A DNA stretch of 64,000 nucleotides from Aspidapion aeneum (taxonomy: Eukaryota; Arthropoda; Insecta; Coleoptera; Brentidae). This document shows, in pieces, positions 55,629-64,000 of this stretch (position 1 is its first letter; each line of letters opens with the position of its first letter). The stretch lies in contig OY755038.1 of assembly GCA_963576565.1 (NCBI GenBank), forward strand, positions 177,312,438-177,376,437, given 5' to 3'. The translations under genes and the position numbers were made by a program. Below the pieces are notes generated by a model. The model did not search any database, had not been told where the DNA came from, and saw only the letters and a list, made by a program, of their open reading frames with translations.

Positions 55629-56310
55629 AACTACAGAGCCGAATACATATAAGGAAGCTATTCAAAGCGGTGATAAAAACCATTGGTTACGTGCTATGGA
55701 AGAAGAAATGGATGCTCATAGATTAAATGGCACATGGATCATTGAAAAGTTACCTGCCGGAAGAAAAGCTATTCCATGTAAATGGGTTTTTAAGATTAAA
55801 AGAAATCCAGAGGGCACAGTTGAGAAGTATAAGGCTAGATTAGTAATAAAAGGATTTTCACAAAAGCCAGGCGAAGATTATGATCAAACTTTTAGTCCTG
55901 TTGCTAAAATGTCTTCAATAAGAGCTCTCATAAGCATTGCTGCTAGCGAGAAAATGACATTGACCCAGTTTGATGTATCAACTGCATTTCTGTATGGTTC
56001 TTTAGATGAAGAAATATACATGAAGCAACCAGAAGGCTACACAGAGTTTGTTTGTTAAAGAAAAGCCTTTACGGATTAAAACAAGCGCCACGTTGCTGGA
56101 ATAAGCGCATTGTTGATGTCATATTAAAATCAGGATTTACGAAGAGTGATGCAGATAATTGCTTATTTGTCAAGAAGCGAGGTGATGAAATGCTAATTTT
56201 ATCCTTGTATGTCGATGACGGACTTTTAGCTTCCAATGATGAAGAAATGAAGAATGAATTTTTGAAAGACTTACAGAAGGAGTTCAAAGTAAAAATCCTA
56301 TGCTAAGAAA
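55564..56310 (+). pseudogene. Copia reverse transcriptase (interrupted)
   Basis: NGTWIIEKLPAGRKAIPCKW, RLVIKGFSQKPGEDYDQTF, LTQFDVSTAFLYGSLDEEIY and MKQPEGY in 55564-56058. A frame change follows at 56052, then KSLYGLKQAPRCWNKR and the catalytic box LYVDDGLLAS near 56215. Here the fourth position after YVDD is Gly, which is normal for Copia. Ends at stop 56304-56306. Confidence 0.87.
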
Positions 56311-56313
56311 CTT

Positions 56314-56865
56314 TTGGAGAGATTCAAAATGCAAGATTGCAAACCAGTCTCCACGTCAATTGTTAGAGAAGTTATTGAATCAGGGAAGGATGAGGAAGAT
56401 GAGCCAAAATTTTCTTACAGAGAAGCTGTAGGGGCTTTAATGTACTTCATGACCGGAAGTCGACCTGATTTAGCGTACGCAGTTGGTGTATGCTCAAGAA
56501 GTCTTGACAATCCTAGTTCACTGGACTACATGCGAGTAAAAAGAATATTTAGATATATCAAAGGCACTGTAGATCTTGGAATCAGCTAAAAGTACAACTT
56601 CCAGAAAGGATACTTGAAAGGATTTAGCGATGCTGATCACGGTCGTGATATAAGTACTGGTCGTTCAACGTCTGGAGTACACTGCATATACAGTGGTGGA
56701 GTAGTATCCTGGAGTAGTCAAAGACAGAGTTCCGTAGCAATCTCTACTACAGAGGCAGAAGTTGTGGCAGCGAGCGAATGTGCAAAAGAGCTATGGCTGA
56801 AGACTCTTTACACAGGAATTCTACAACTCAAGGATTTGCCTATACTGATGGTAGACAATGAAGCA
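56314..56865 (+). pseudogene. Copia RNase H region, left part
   Basis: Two frames split by a stop at 56587-56589: YREAVGALMYFMTGSRPDLA and MRVKRIFRYIKGTVDLG, then GFSDADHGRDISTGRSTSG, STTEAEVVAASECAKELWL and LMVDNEA at 56863. The sequence is cut here by the CR1-like LINE and resumes at 63280. Confidence 0.87.
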
Positions 56866-56996
56866 ATACAAATACAATACAAATCATTTATTTCCATAAG
56901 ACAAACATACAATCGTATAGGAATAGTCATACTTATACTAACCTAAATAGAGAAGGGCAAAATAATATTTTTCTTTTACTTATCAGTCTATTCGCC

Positions 56997-57674
56997 CTAT
57001 ATTAAAATTTTATAAAATTCATCTACACGATACAAACATTTTTCTAATAAAAAGCTTTTTAATTTACATTTAAATTGATTTAGTGATTTACAGGTCTTAA
57101 TATTATATGGTAAATTATTAAAAAGGAGAGGGCCTATATTATGAGGGGCACGGTATGCCAACTTAGACTTACAAATATGTGTACGTAAGTCATAGCTATG
57201 TCTAGTTTGCAAATTATGTATATCACAGTTTCTTGTAAATTTATCATAATTAATAAAAACACACAAACAAATTTCAAAAACGAACAAAGACGGTACAGTT
57301 AAAATATTAAAATCTTTAAAATATTCTTTACAACTCTGCGTCGTTGGTATTCCCGCAATTGAACGTATACACGGTTTTTGTGCAATGAAAACATCCTCAG
57401 AGTGAGTTGACCAACCCCAGAAACAGATACCATATCTTAGCCTTGAGTCAACATTTGCGAAATAAACCTGAGTTAGTTGTTGTTTTGTTAAAACAGTTTT
57501 TAACTGTCTCAACACATAACTTTGAGAGTTTACTTTTGGTATTAGATATTCACAATGTGTTTTCCAGTTTAGGTTTTTATCGATGTATAGGCCAAGAAAT
57601 TTATTAGTGTCTCCAAAAGAGATTATTTCATCGTCCAATTTATTTTTCCAACTCAGTTGTATTTTTTTGTGCAT
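56997..57674 (-). pseudogene. CR1-like LINE RT C-terminal region
   Basis: 225 codons with FLGLYIDKNLNWKTHCEYL (post-palm motif), LTQVYFANVDSRLRYGICFW and GPLLFNNLPYNIKTCKSLNQ, ending VDEFYKILI. The frame joins upstream, through breaks at about 57680-57900, to FADDLSSATSDKSDT and SWFSDHSLYLNPSKQ. Two or more frameshifts separate it from the palm. Confidence 0.85.
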
Positions 57675-58136
57675 GATGAAATCGCATAAGCGTTGTTTTG
57701 GAGGGATTTAAGTAGAGAGAATGATCAGAGAACCAACTGTTAATATTTTGAACCAGATTACTGCATTTTTCTTCAAGAACTGTATCAGACTTATCTGAAG
57801 TAGCCGATGAAAGGTCATCAGCGAAAGTCGCAAACAGAGCTTCGGGATCTATGTTTTCAAACTGATTAATAAATAATGTGGTACTCCTGTTAAAATACTT
57901 AACTTATTTGATGTACAGTTTCTAATATTACTTTCTTGGTCAATATTTTGTAGAGATACATATTGTTGTCTTTCTGTTAAAAAAGATTTTGTCCAGTCAA
58001 AAGACCTATCAATAAAGCCATATTTTCTTACTATTGTGAGAAATTTATCATGATCAACATTCGTTTACAAAAAACATCGCGCGCGAGATACCTGTGTTGA
58101 GAATCTATATACAATGTGTATTATAAATAATATATC

Positions 58137-59522
58137 ATGTTTAAAAGCAAAAAAAGTGTGAAACTTGTTTTAAAAATTAGCGAAAAGCCCAAACAAAATC
58201 AAGAAAAAATGGATAATGCCGAATTATTTCAGGATAGCCATGCTAGAACACAAAATGAAGAAGTTTTATATAGCGAATGGAAAAAATCCCAAAACGAAAA
58301 AAATTCACTTAGTGTACAAGTGGATTATCTCCGAAGTCAACTGGAAAGTATGCAAAGAAAATTTGCAGATTTAGAGACAAAAGTCACTAAAAAAGAAGAG
58401 TCTGACATGGACTACATTACTGATGAGGACGATCTGGCAAGAGAAACTGAGTGGATCAGACAAAAAGGAAAAGGTTGGAAAAAACGTCGAATGGATACTT
58501 CACTCTCACCACCACAACAAAGCTCGGGCACTGGAGAGCCCTCCAATAAAACACAAAATGAAGAACCCCCAACTAAGGTTAAAAAAGCTCCATTACCTCC
58601 ACCGATTATGGTAAATGGCGTAAATAATTTTAATGATATTTATGAAAAGTTAAATATCATACAAGGAGTTAAAATAAAAGTTTTAAATAACGAAAATATT
58701 AAAATAAATGTACAAGACGCAGACAGCTATCGGCTGGTTACTAAAATGCTTAATGAAATAAAGCATCAATGGCACTCATACGAAAACAAACAAATAAGGC
58801 CAATTAGAGTAATAGCGAATAGGCTACACTTCTCATGTGACCCACAAAAAATTGTAGCTGATCTACAAAAAAAAGGTTTTAAGGCACTGGAGGCCAGCAA
58901 CAAACTTAAATGGAGAACAAGACAACCTCTTAACATGTTTATGCTCACATTCAGCCACGATGAAGATATCAACAAAATTTTTGAAATTTCCAGTATCCTT
59001 GGGATTGAAGTGGAAATAAAAGCACTAAAAACCTCAAAGTTAGTCCCTCAATGCAAAAGATGCCAATCTTATGGACACACGCAAAAATATTGCGCTAAAG
59101 AACCACGTTGCGTAAAATGCACGGGGAAACATCTTACTGTAGAATGCCCCAAACCAAAAGAATCTGAGCCAAAATGCATCCACTGTGGAGGCAAGCATCC
59201 TGCTAACTACAGAGGATGCCTTGTTGCTAAGGAAATACAAAAATTGAAAAATAAACCTAAGAAACCGAATCTCATACCAAACGTGAGTACAAATAGACAA
59301 AACCAACAGACAAGAAACACAGTCACACAAAACTCTGTGACAAGGACATACAGCCAAGTAGCAGCAACAGCTACTATACCTGATATTAATATCAGTAGTC
59401 AAAATACTATGGAACAAACACTACAATTAATTTTGGAGAAATTGAACAAACTTGATCAGCGATTAACTAAACTAGAAAGTAGCAATAACGGAGCTACCAA
59501 TATGCCTCAAAATGGTCAGTAA
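58137..59522 (+). CDS. Jockey LINE ORF1 (Gag-like nucleic-acid-binding protein)
   Basis: 461 codons, ATG 58137. Nearly all of the frame is charged and hydrophilic. A coiled coil is likely at about 40-85 (LSVQVDYLRSQLESMQRKFA). A PRE_C2HC-type region (IIQGVKIKVLNNENIKINV through LGIEVEIKAL) covers about 160-300. Three CCHC knuckles follow: CKRCQSYGHTQKYC, CVKCTGKHLTVEC and CIHCGGKHPANYRGC (about 304-360). A second C-terminal coiled coil is LQLILEKLNKLDQRLTKLE. By family knowledge it binds LINE RNA and forms the RNP. It ends with TAA overlapping the ORF2 start by 11 nt (ATGGTCAGTAA). Confidence 0.93.
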   Translation: MFKSKKSVKLVLKISEKPKQNQEKMDNAELFQDSHARTQNEEVLYSEWKKSQNEKNSLSVQVDYLRSQLESMQRKFADLETKVTKKEESDMDYITDEDDLARETEWIRQKGKGWKKRRMDTSLSPPQQSSGTGEPSNKTQNEEPPTKVKKAPLPPPIMVNGVNNFNDIYEKLNIIQGVKIKVLNNENIKINVQDADSYRLVTKMLNEIKHQWHSYENKQIRPIRVIANRLHFSCDPQKIVADLQKKGFKALEASNKLKWRTRQPLNMFMLTFSHDEDINKIFEISSILGIEVEIKALKTSKLVPQCKRCQSYGHTQKYCAKEPRCVKCTGKHLTVECPKPKESEPKCIHCGGKHPANYRGCLVAKEIQKLKNKPKKPNLIPNVSTNRQNQQTRNTVTQNSVTRTYSQVAATATIPDINISSQNTMEQTLQLILEKLNKLDQRLTKLESSNNGATNMPQNGQ

Positions 59523-62172
59523 TCTTAGAATCCTAGCTTGGAATGCCAATGGTCTCTTGCAACATCAGCAAGACTTGCAAGTTATTCTAGACATAGAAAA
59601 AATTGACGTCTGTCTTGTGTCAGAAACGCATTTCACTAACCAGTCTCACATTAAATTTAAAGGTTATAAAGTGTATCATACAACTCACCCTAGCAATACT
59701 GCACATGGGGGAAGTGCTGTAATAATTAAAGAAAATATATCACACTATGAGGAGATGGGATATAAAACCATAGAGATTCAAGCTACATTAGTAAGTGTAA
59801 AAACCAAAACATATACATTAGTCATAAGTGCTGTCTATATACCACCAAGGCACTTACTAAAGAAAAATCAATATCTTAATTTTCTCAGAAAATTAGGAAA
59901 CCGTTTTATAATTGGAGGTGACTTTAATGCAAAAAATACCTACTGGGGATCTAGACTGACGAACTCTAAAGGAAAAGAACTTTTGCAAGCTATTAGTGAA
60001 TATCAATGTGAGCCGATATCAACTGGTAAGCCCACATACTATCCAACAGATCCAGGAAAAATTCCAGATCTAATTGATTTTTTTATAGTAAAAAATATAT
60101 CTTTAAGTTTTGTAGATATAGAAGAAAGTTTTGATTTACACTCAGATCATTCACCTATTATTCTAACTCTTAGTAAAAACATAATAAAGAAAGAAGCAAA
60201 TATCTCACTAGTTAATAAACTGACTGACTGGATTAGTTTTAAACAAAGTCTGTCAGAAAAAATAAACCTATCAGTACCATTGCAAACGCCAGAACAAATC
60301 GATAAAGAAGTTGATTATTTTGTTACAAATATTCAACAAGCAGCTTGGGAAAACAGTCCAAAACCAAAGAGAATTTTTAAGGGAAAAAACTATCCAAAGG
60401 AAATTAGAGACCTTATATTGGAAAAAAGGAAACTAAGAAGAAAGTGGCAACAAAGCCGTGATCTTCGGGACAAAACAAATCTCAACAACATGACGCAGCG
60501 CATTAGGCGAGAAATTCTAGTAATAAAAAATGAATCTATTAACCATTTTCTTAATGAGCTTACAGATGATAAAAATACCGACTATTCCCTTTGGAAAGCA
60601 ACCAAAGATTTTAAAAGACCAATTATCCAAATTCCACCCATACGAAAACCTAACAACCAGTGGGCAAGGAGTAACGAAGAAAAAGCAGATATTTTTGCAA
60701 GTCATTTAGAAAAAACATTTCAGCCCCACGAAGCACCAGATGAACACTTTCATTTAAATGAACCCCATCAAATCGAGGACCATATTAAGCTTACATCACC
60801 AAAAGAAATATTAACAGAAATCAAAAATATTAATTCGAAAAAAGCCCCAGGGTATGATCTTATTAACGGGGTAGTCATAAAACAACTCCCCAGAAAAGCT
60901 ATCGTAAAACTATGCAACCTAATTAATGCGTCTTTTAGGCTTAGGTACGTACCTAAACTGTGGAAAGTTGCAGAAGTTATCATGATTCCAAAACCGGGAA
61001 AACCACTCCATGACGTGTCATCTTACAGGCCAATATCTTTGCTGCCAATTATATCCAAGCTCTATGAAAAATTATTGCTTAAAAGAATAAAACCCATCAT
61101 AGAAAGACAAGAAATTATTCCATCTCATCAATTTGGTTTTCGAGACAAGCATTCCACGATAGATCAAGTACACAGAATTACTAATATAATAGAAAAAGCA
61201 CTAGAAGAGGGAAACGTTTGTTCTGCAGTTTTTCTAGATGTAGCACAAGCATTTGACAAAGTGTGGCATGAAGGCCTTAATTTTAAACTAAAAAGGTTTC
61301 TGCCAAAACAGTATTCGGATATTTTGGAATCATACATATCTGATAGACATTTTAGAGTAAAACAGGAAGACTCATACTCAAATTTAAGAGAAATTCAAGC
61401 AGGCGTGCCCCAGGGTAGCGTACTAGGCCCTTATCTATACTTATTATTCACTTGTGATATCCCAAAGCCAGAAGATTGTCACTTAGCAACATTTGCCGAT
61501 GATACTGGTTTATTGACGGTAGAAAAATCTATTGAAAAATGCATAGAGAAACTTCAGGATGCAGTCACCCAAATTCACAGTTGGACCACAAAGTGGCGAA
61601 TAAAATTAAATGAAACCAAATCAATTCATGTTGATTTTACAAACAAAAATATAAATCACATACAAATAACAATTAACAACATTCCAGTACCATATTCGAA
61701 TCAGGCAAAATATCTAGGTATGACGCTTGATACCAAATTGCGCTGGAAAGCACATGTTAAGAAAAAAAAAGAAGAACTTGAGATAAGGTATAGAAAAATG
61801 AACTGGCTAATTGGAAGGAAGTCCAATTTAACAATTCATAATAAGTTACTGCTTTATAGACAAATACTGAAACCAGTATGGACATATGGTATTCAACTAT
61901 GGGGTTGTGCTAAAGAGAGTAACATTCTAGTTGTACAGAGATTTCAAAATAAAGTATTAAGAAACATTGTGAATGCACCTTGGTACGTTCGAAATAGTGA
62001 CCTTCATCGAGATCTAAAAATCGAAACTGTAGCAGAGACTATAAAAAAGTACGCAAAAAGCCATGAAGATAGACTCCATCGGCATGTGAATGTGGAAGCA
62101 ATTCAGCTTCTAGACAATACTATGCTAGTTCGACGACTAAAAAGAGTGAAGCCGTTTGAGCTAGTAAACTAA
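59512..62172 (+). CDS. Jockey LINE ORF2 (AP-like endonuclease and reverse transcriptase)
   Basis: 886 codons without a break. Endonuclease: LAWNANGL (residues 7-14), VSETHF, AVYIPP, GGDFNAKNTYWG (about 142) and the active-site SDHSP near 218. RT: VIMIPKPGKPLHDVSSYRPI near 493, QFGFRDKHSTIDQV, FLDVAQAFDKVWH near 578, GVPQGSVLGPYLY near 632 and catalytic FADDTGLLT near 663, then KYLGMTLDTKLRWKAHV. The C-terminal domain has VWTYGIQLWGCAKESN. It ends VKPFELVN. All catalytic residues are present, and the length matches Jockey ORF2 (about 900). No RNase H domain, as in Jockey. Confidence 0.95.
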   Translation: MVSNLRILAWNANGLLQHQQDLQVILDIEKIDVCLVSETHFTNQSHIKFKGYKVYHTTHPSNTAHGGSAVIIKENISHYEEMGYKTIEIQATLVSVKTKTYTLVISAVYIPPRHLLKKNQYLNFLRKLGNRFIIGGDFNAKNTYWGSRLTNSKGKELLQAISEYQCEPISTGKPTYYPTDPGKIPDLIDFFIVKNISLSFVDIEESFDLHSDHSPIILTLSKNIIKKEANISLVNKLTDWISFKQSLSEKINLSVPLQTPEQIDKEVDYFVTNIQQAAWENSPKPKRIFKGKNYPKEIRDLILEKRKLRRKWQQSRDLRDKTNLNNMTQRIRREILVIKNESINHFLNELTDDKNTDYSLWKATKDFKRPIIQIPPIRKPNNQWARSNEEKADIFASHLEKTFQPHEAPDEHFHLNEPHQIEDHIKLTSPKEILTEIKNINSKKAPGYDLINGVVIKQLPRKAIVKLCNLINASFRLRYVPKLWKVAEVIMIPKPGKPLHDVSSYRPISLLPIISKLYEKLLLKRIKPIIERQEIIPSHQFGFRDKHSTIDQVHRITNIIEKALEEGNVCSAVFLDVAQAFDKVWHEGLNFKLKRFLPKQYSDILESYISDRHFRVKQEDSYSNLREIQAGVPQGSVLGPYLYLLFTCDIPKPEDCHLATFADDTGLLTVEKSIEKCIEKLQDAVTQIHSWTTKWRIKLNETKSIHVDFTNKNINHIQITINNIPVPYSNQAKYLGMTLDTKLRWKAHVKKKKEELEIRYRKMNWLIGRKSNLTIHNKLLLYRQILKPVWTYGIQLWGCAKESNILVVQRFQNKVLRNIVNAPWYVRNSDLHRDLKIETVAETIKKYAKSHEDRLHRHVNVEAIQLLDNTMLVRRLKRVKPFELVN

Positions 62173-62403
62173 GTGAATTACACATAAAACAAAATAATGC
62201 TATAAACACAACACAATTGTGAGTTACAGACTAAACAAAGCGGGGAGAACTGTTGAGTGAACCCTAAGTTTAAATCTGACTTTTCTAGTAAATTAAGTTA
62301 AAACAAAATTGCTAATTAGTCTTACTGACTAGATTGTAATAAAAAAAAAACACAGTGTGTTTGACAAATAAAAAAAAATAAAAAAAAAAAAAAATGATCA
62401 ACA

Positions 62404-63279
62404 CAATCAAATGCCCTGCTAAGATCACAAAAGATCCCAACAGGACACTCTCCTGCATCGATCAAATCTATAATCCCCTCATAAAAGGAATGAATGGCTG
62501 ACATTGTACTTTTACCATTTCTAAATCCGTGTTGGCTCTCTGACAAAATGTTGTTGTTTAGGTGATCAAGTAATCTTTTTAAAAATGCGTATTCAAAAAT
62601 TTTGGAAATAACTGATGGCACTGTAATCAGTCTATAATTTTCGACCTTAGACTCTTGCCCTTTTTTAAATATAGGAATAACTTTACCCATTTTTAGATTG
62701 TCAGGGAACTCGCCGCAACAGAATGAGAGATTGACAAGATATGTAAGTGGTTTTATAATATGTGGTATAACTTGTTTAATTAAAAAATTTGGAAGCTCAT
62801 CGAAACCACTAGATTTTGAGCTTTTAAGTTTGGACAAAAGTAATTCTCCAAGTTCATTCTCTGTAAATGGGCAAAGTTTAAAGTTATTCTTAATGACTAT
62901 GTTAAAATCAGGTACATTATTAGAACTATTTATTTTTTTTAAGACTTCTATAGGAGCATTTTTAAAAAAACTATTAAAAGTATTGGCTAAAATTGTTGGA
63001 TCGCTGATAGGTATATTGTTTTGATCATGTAAAACAATATTTTTATGTTGTGATTTTTTATTTGTCATTTGGTTAACTACTTGCCGACAAGCTTTTGTCG
63101 TGTTCGGCGAAGAAAGAATCTTATTTTGGTAAAAAGCCTTTTTTGTTTCTTTAATTAATCTTTTATGTTCTTTTTTTGCCTCATAATAAAATGGTTTTAA
63201 CTCAGGGTTTTTCCGCGAAAAAACATATAAATCTTTTAAATTATTACTGCGATCTTTAACACTTTGTGAAACCCAAGTC
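62404..63279 (-). pseudogene. CR1-like LINE RT N-terminal region
   Basis: The frame 63320-62322 runs through it. LINE-derived residues start near TWVSQSVKDRSNNLKDLYVF and include KLKSSKSSGFDELPNFLIKQ, MGKVIPIFKKGQESKVENYR, SESQHGFRNGKSTMSAIHSF and FCDLSRAFDCVDH, where the Jockey element cuts in. The first ~14 codons of the open frame come from Copia sequence read antisense, and the last ~25 from the Jockey A-rich tail. The endonuclease is missing (5' truncation). Confidence 0.86.
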
Positions 63280-63477
63280 GCCATTAAGCTTGCACAAAAT
63301 CCAGAATTCCATAAACGCACAAAGCATATTAGAATAAGACTTTGTAAGAGAACTGGTCTTGGAAGGCGAAATTGTTATTCAAAAAGTAGAAGGCACTTAT
63401 CAGATTGCTGATGTGATGACGAATGCTTTGTTTAGACCAAGATTAGTTTCTTTAAGAAGTTCGATGGGCCTGAGATG
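63280..63477 (+). pseudogene. Copia RNase H and pol C-terminus, right part
   Basis: Resumes Copia pol after the LINE insertion: AIKLAQNPEFHKRTKHIRIR, then (after a frame change near 63338) VRELVLEGEIVIQKVEGTYQ, IADVMTNALFRPRLVSLRSS, ending TGA near 63477. The purine tract TTAGGGAAGG lies just before the 3' LTR. Confidence 0.85.
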
Positions 63478-63504
63478 ACTTGGCATTACACCAATTAGGG
63501 AAGG

Positions 63505-63705
63505 TGTAGAAGTGACTCTATTGCTAAAGTGACACTATTCTAAATAATTGATGTACTGTTTTTTGTTTTGACATAATAAGTTGTAAGATGTCAATGAGTT
63601 AGTTCATTAAAAACTGTCTACAAAACGTCTCATATATTTTTCTTTAAAGTACTAATATCCAACACTAAATAATTCTTACACGGGTAGATCTAGTTTACTT
63701 TAACA
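63505..63705 (+). repeat. Copia 3' LTR
   Basis: 201 bp, TGTAGAAGTGACTC to CTTTAACA. It matches the two halves of the 5' LTR with a few substitutions and small deletions (for example AACTAACTAACTAAT reduced to ACTAAT). Followed by AATAT, the target duplication. Confidence 0.93.
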
Positions 63706-63710
63706 AATAT

Positions 63711-64000
63711 CGGGTTGATGTCGAAGATTATTTCATGAAAAGTTTGTGAAAATCTGTAGTGCCATTTTAAAAATATCGTGTAAAAACCTTAATACGTTAA
63801 TAACTTTTCTCGCATCCAAAGATAAAATGAGTAGTGCGGTTAAGTTTTCACTGCATAAACTTTGATTTTACTTGCTCAAAACTCACGTGCCGTGAAAGTG
63901 TGCGAGTTTTATACATTTTGTATGTAATTTTTTTATCAAAAGTTGGGTTGCCGTTTCCAAATTATTCACAAACTTCGCATTCCTTAGGATAGTTTTTAGT
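63711..64000. other. Intron or 5' flank to the window edge, nothing recognised
   Basis: AT-rich. No exon of LTA4 hydrolase or other feature is visible. Because the preceding visible exon starts mid-protein at 45052, this should still be intron. Confidence 0.5.

Larger units (their letters stand above)
58060..62393 (+). mobile_element. Full-length Jockey-type LINE with intact ORFs, TSD ATGATCAACA
   Basis: Starts TTCGTTTACAAAAAACATCG at 58060 and ends in an A-rich tail at about 62393. ATGATCAACA lies on both sides (58050-58059 and 62394-62403; the first A could belong to the tail). It splits the CR1-like LINE at its FDCVDH motif. A short 5' UTR (77 nt), two undamaged overlapping ORFs and a 220-nt 3' UTR make this the youngest insertion in the nest and a candidate for a still active copy. 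It lies antisense to LTA4 hydrolase. Confidence 0.95.
56866..63279 (-). mobile_element. CR1-like LINE inserted in Copia RNase H, itself split by a Jockey LINE
   Basis: A minus-strand, 5'-truncated LINE. It occupies 63279-62404 and 58059-56866, and the part between is a younger Jockey element. RT pieces flank the break: ...FDCVDH on the right and DKFLTIVRKYGF on the left. FADDLSS (about 57832-57812) and a C-terminal tail follow. The 3' end carries AATAAATGATTTGTATTGTA and a short TTTGTATTGTA microsatellite-like tail at 56866-56890. No target duplication is evident. The clade (CR1/L2-like within the Jockey superfamily) is judged from the LSRAFDCVDH style. Confidence 0.83.
45590..63705 (+). mobile_element. 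Copia LTR retrotransposon carrying three nested insertions, TSD AATAT
   Basis: Starts TGTTGAAGTGACTC at 45590 and ends TTTAACA at 63705. AATAT lies immediately outside on both sides (45585-45589 and 63706-63710). The 5' LTR is split (45590-45680 and 53003-53126) by a BEL/Pao element, and the 3' end of pol is split by LINEs (56866-63279). The intact 3' LTR is 63505-63705. The Copia sequence itself totals about 4.4 kb. Its frames are broken by many stops and frameshifts. It lies antisense to LTA4 hydrolase. Confidence 0.93.

Overview
This is a stretch of an animal nuclear genome, almost certainly an insect with a large, AT-rich, transposon-filled genome. The evidence is one intron-rich host gene plus BEL/Pao, Gypsy, Copia, Jockey/CR1-type LINE, hAT and PIF/Harbinger-type elements. 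The species is not determined; a large-genome beetle is only a guess. No bacterial-style operon, rRNA, tRNA or CRISPR array was seen.

Host gene. Six exons on the minus strand (45052..44984, 36825..36650, 35373..35187, 24068..23862, 8335..8191, 3903..3263) join in phase, with GT-AG introns, into the C-terminal 474 residues of a leukotriene A4 hydrolase / M1 aminopeptidase. GXMEN, HEXXH-18-E and a conserved RMK motif are visible. About 135 N-terminal residues should be encoded beyond base 64000. Everything else lies in its introns or 3' flank.

Layout. 1-3262: 3' flank with a foldback element and a truncated LINE. 3904-8190: last intron, with a 2.4-kb head-to-head palindrome. 8336-23861: a 15.5-kb intron of tandem and inverted repeats (41-bp minisatellite with an inverted block, ~130-bp satellite, ~115-140-bp and ~185-bp arrays), a PIF/Harbinger-type element and two hAT-type MITEs with 8-bp target duplications. 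24069-35186: an intron with a decayed BEL/Pao element (25993-32764). 36826-44983: an intron with a Gypsy element (37355-43784) whose LTRs look identical, and a 540-bp hAT relic (43881-44420). 45053-64000: an intron of at least 18.9 kb, mostly filled by a four-element nest. A Copia element (45590-63705) has a BEL/Pao inserted in its 5' LTR and a CR1-like LINE in its RNase H region, and that LINE is itself split by an intact Jockey LINE (58060-62393).

Most notable. The Gypsy leader has five tandem 113-bp repeats. Each keeps a perfect three-unit heat-shock element (TTCnnGAAnnTTC) at exactly 113-bp spacing, and the LTR has two further GAAnnTTC dyads upstream of its TATA box. This suggests a heat- or stress-inducible retrotransposon inside a housekeeping gene. 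Other points of interest are the intronic 2.4-kb hairpin (possible endo-siRNA source), the intact Jockey copy, the fully dated nest, a duplicated 28-bp segment beside an LTA4H 3' splice site, and a Phe where the mammalian enzyme has Tyr378.
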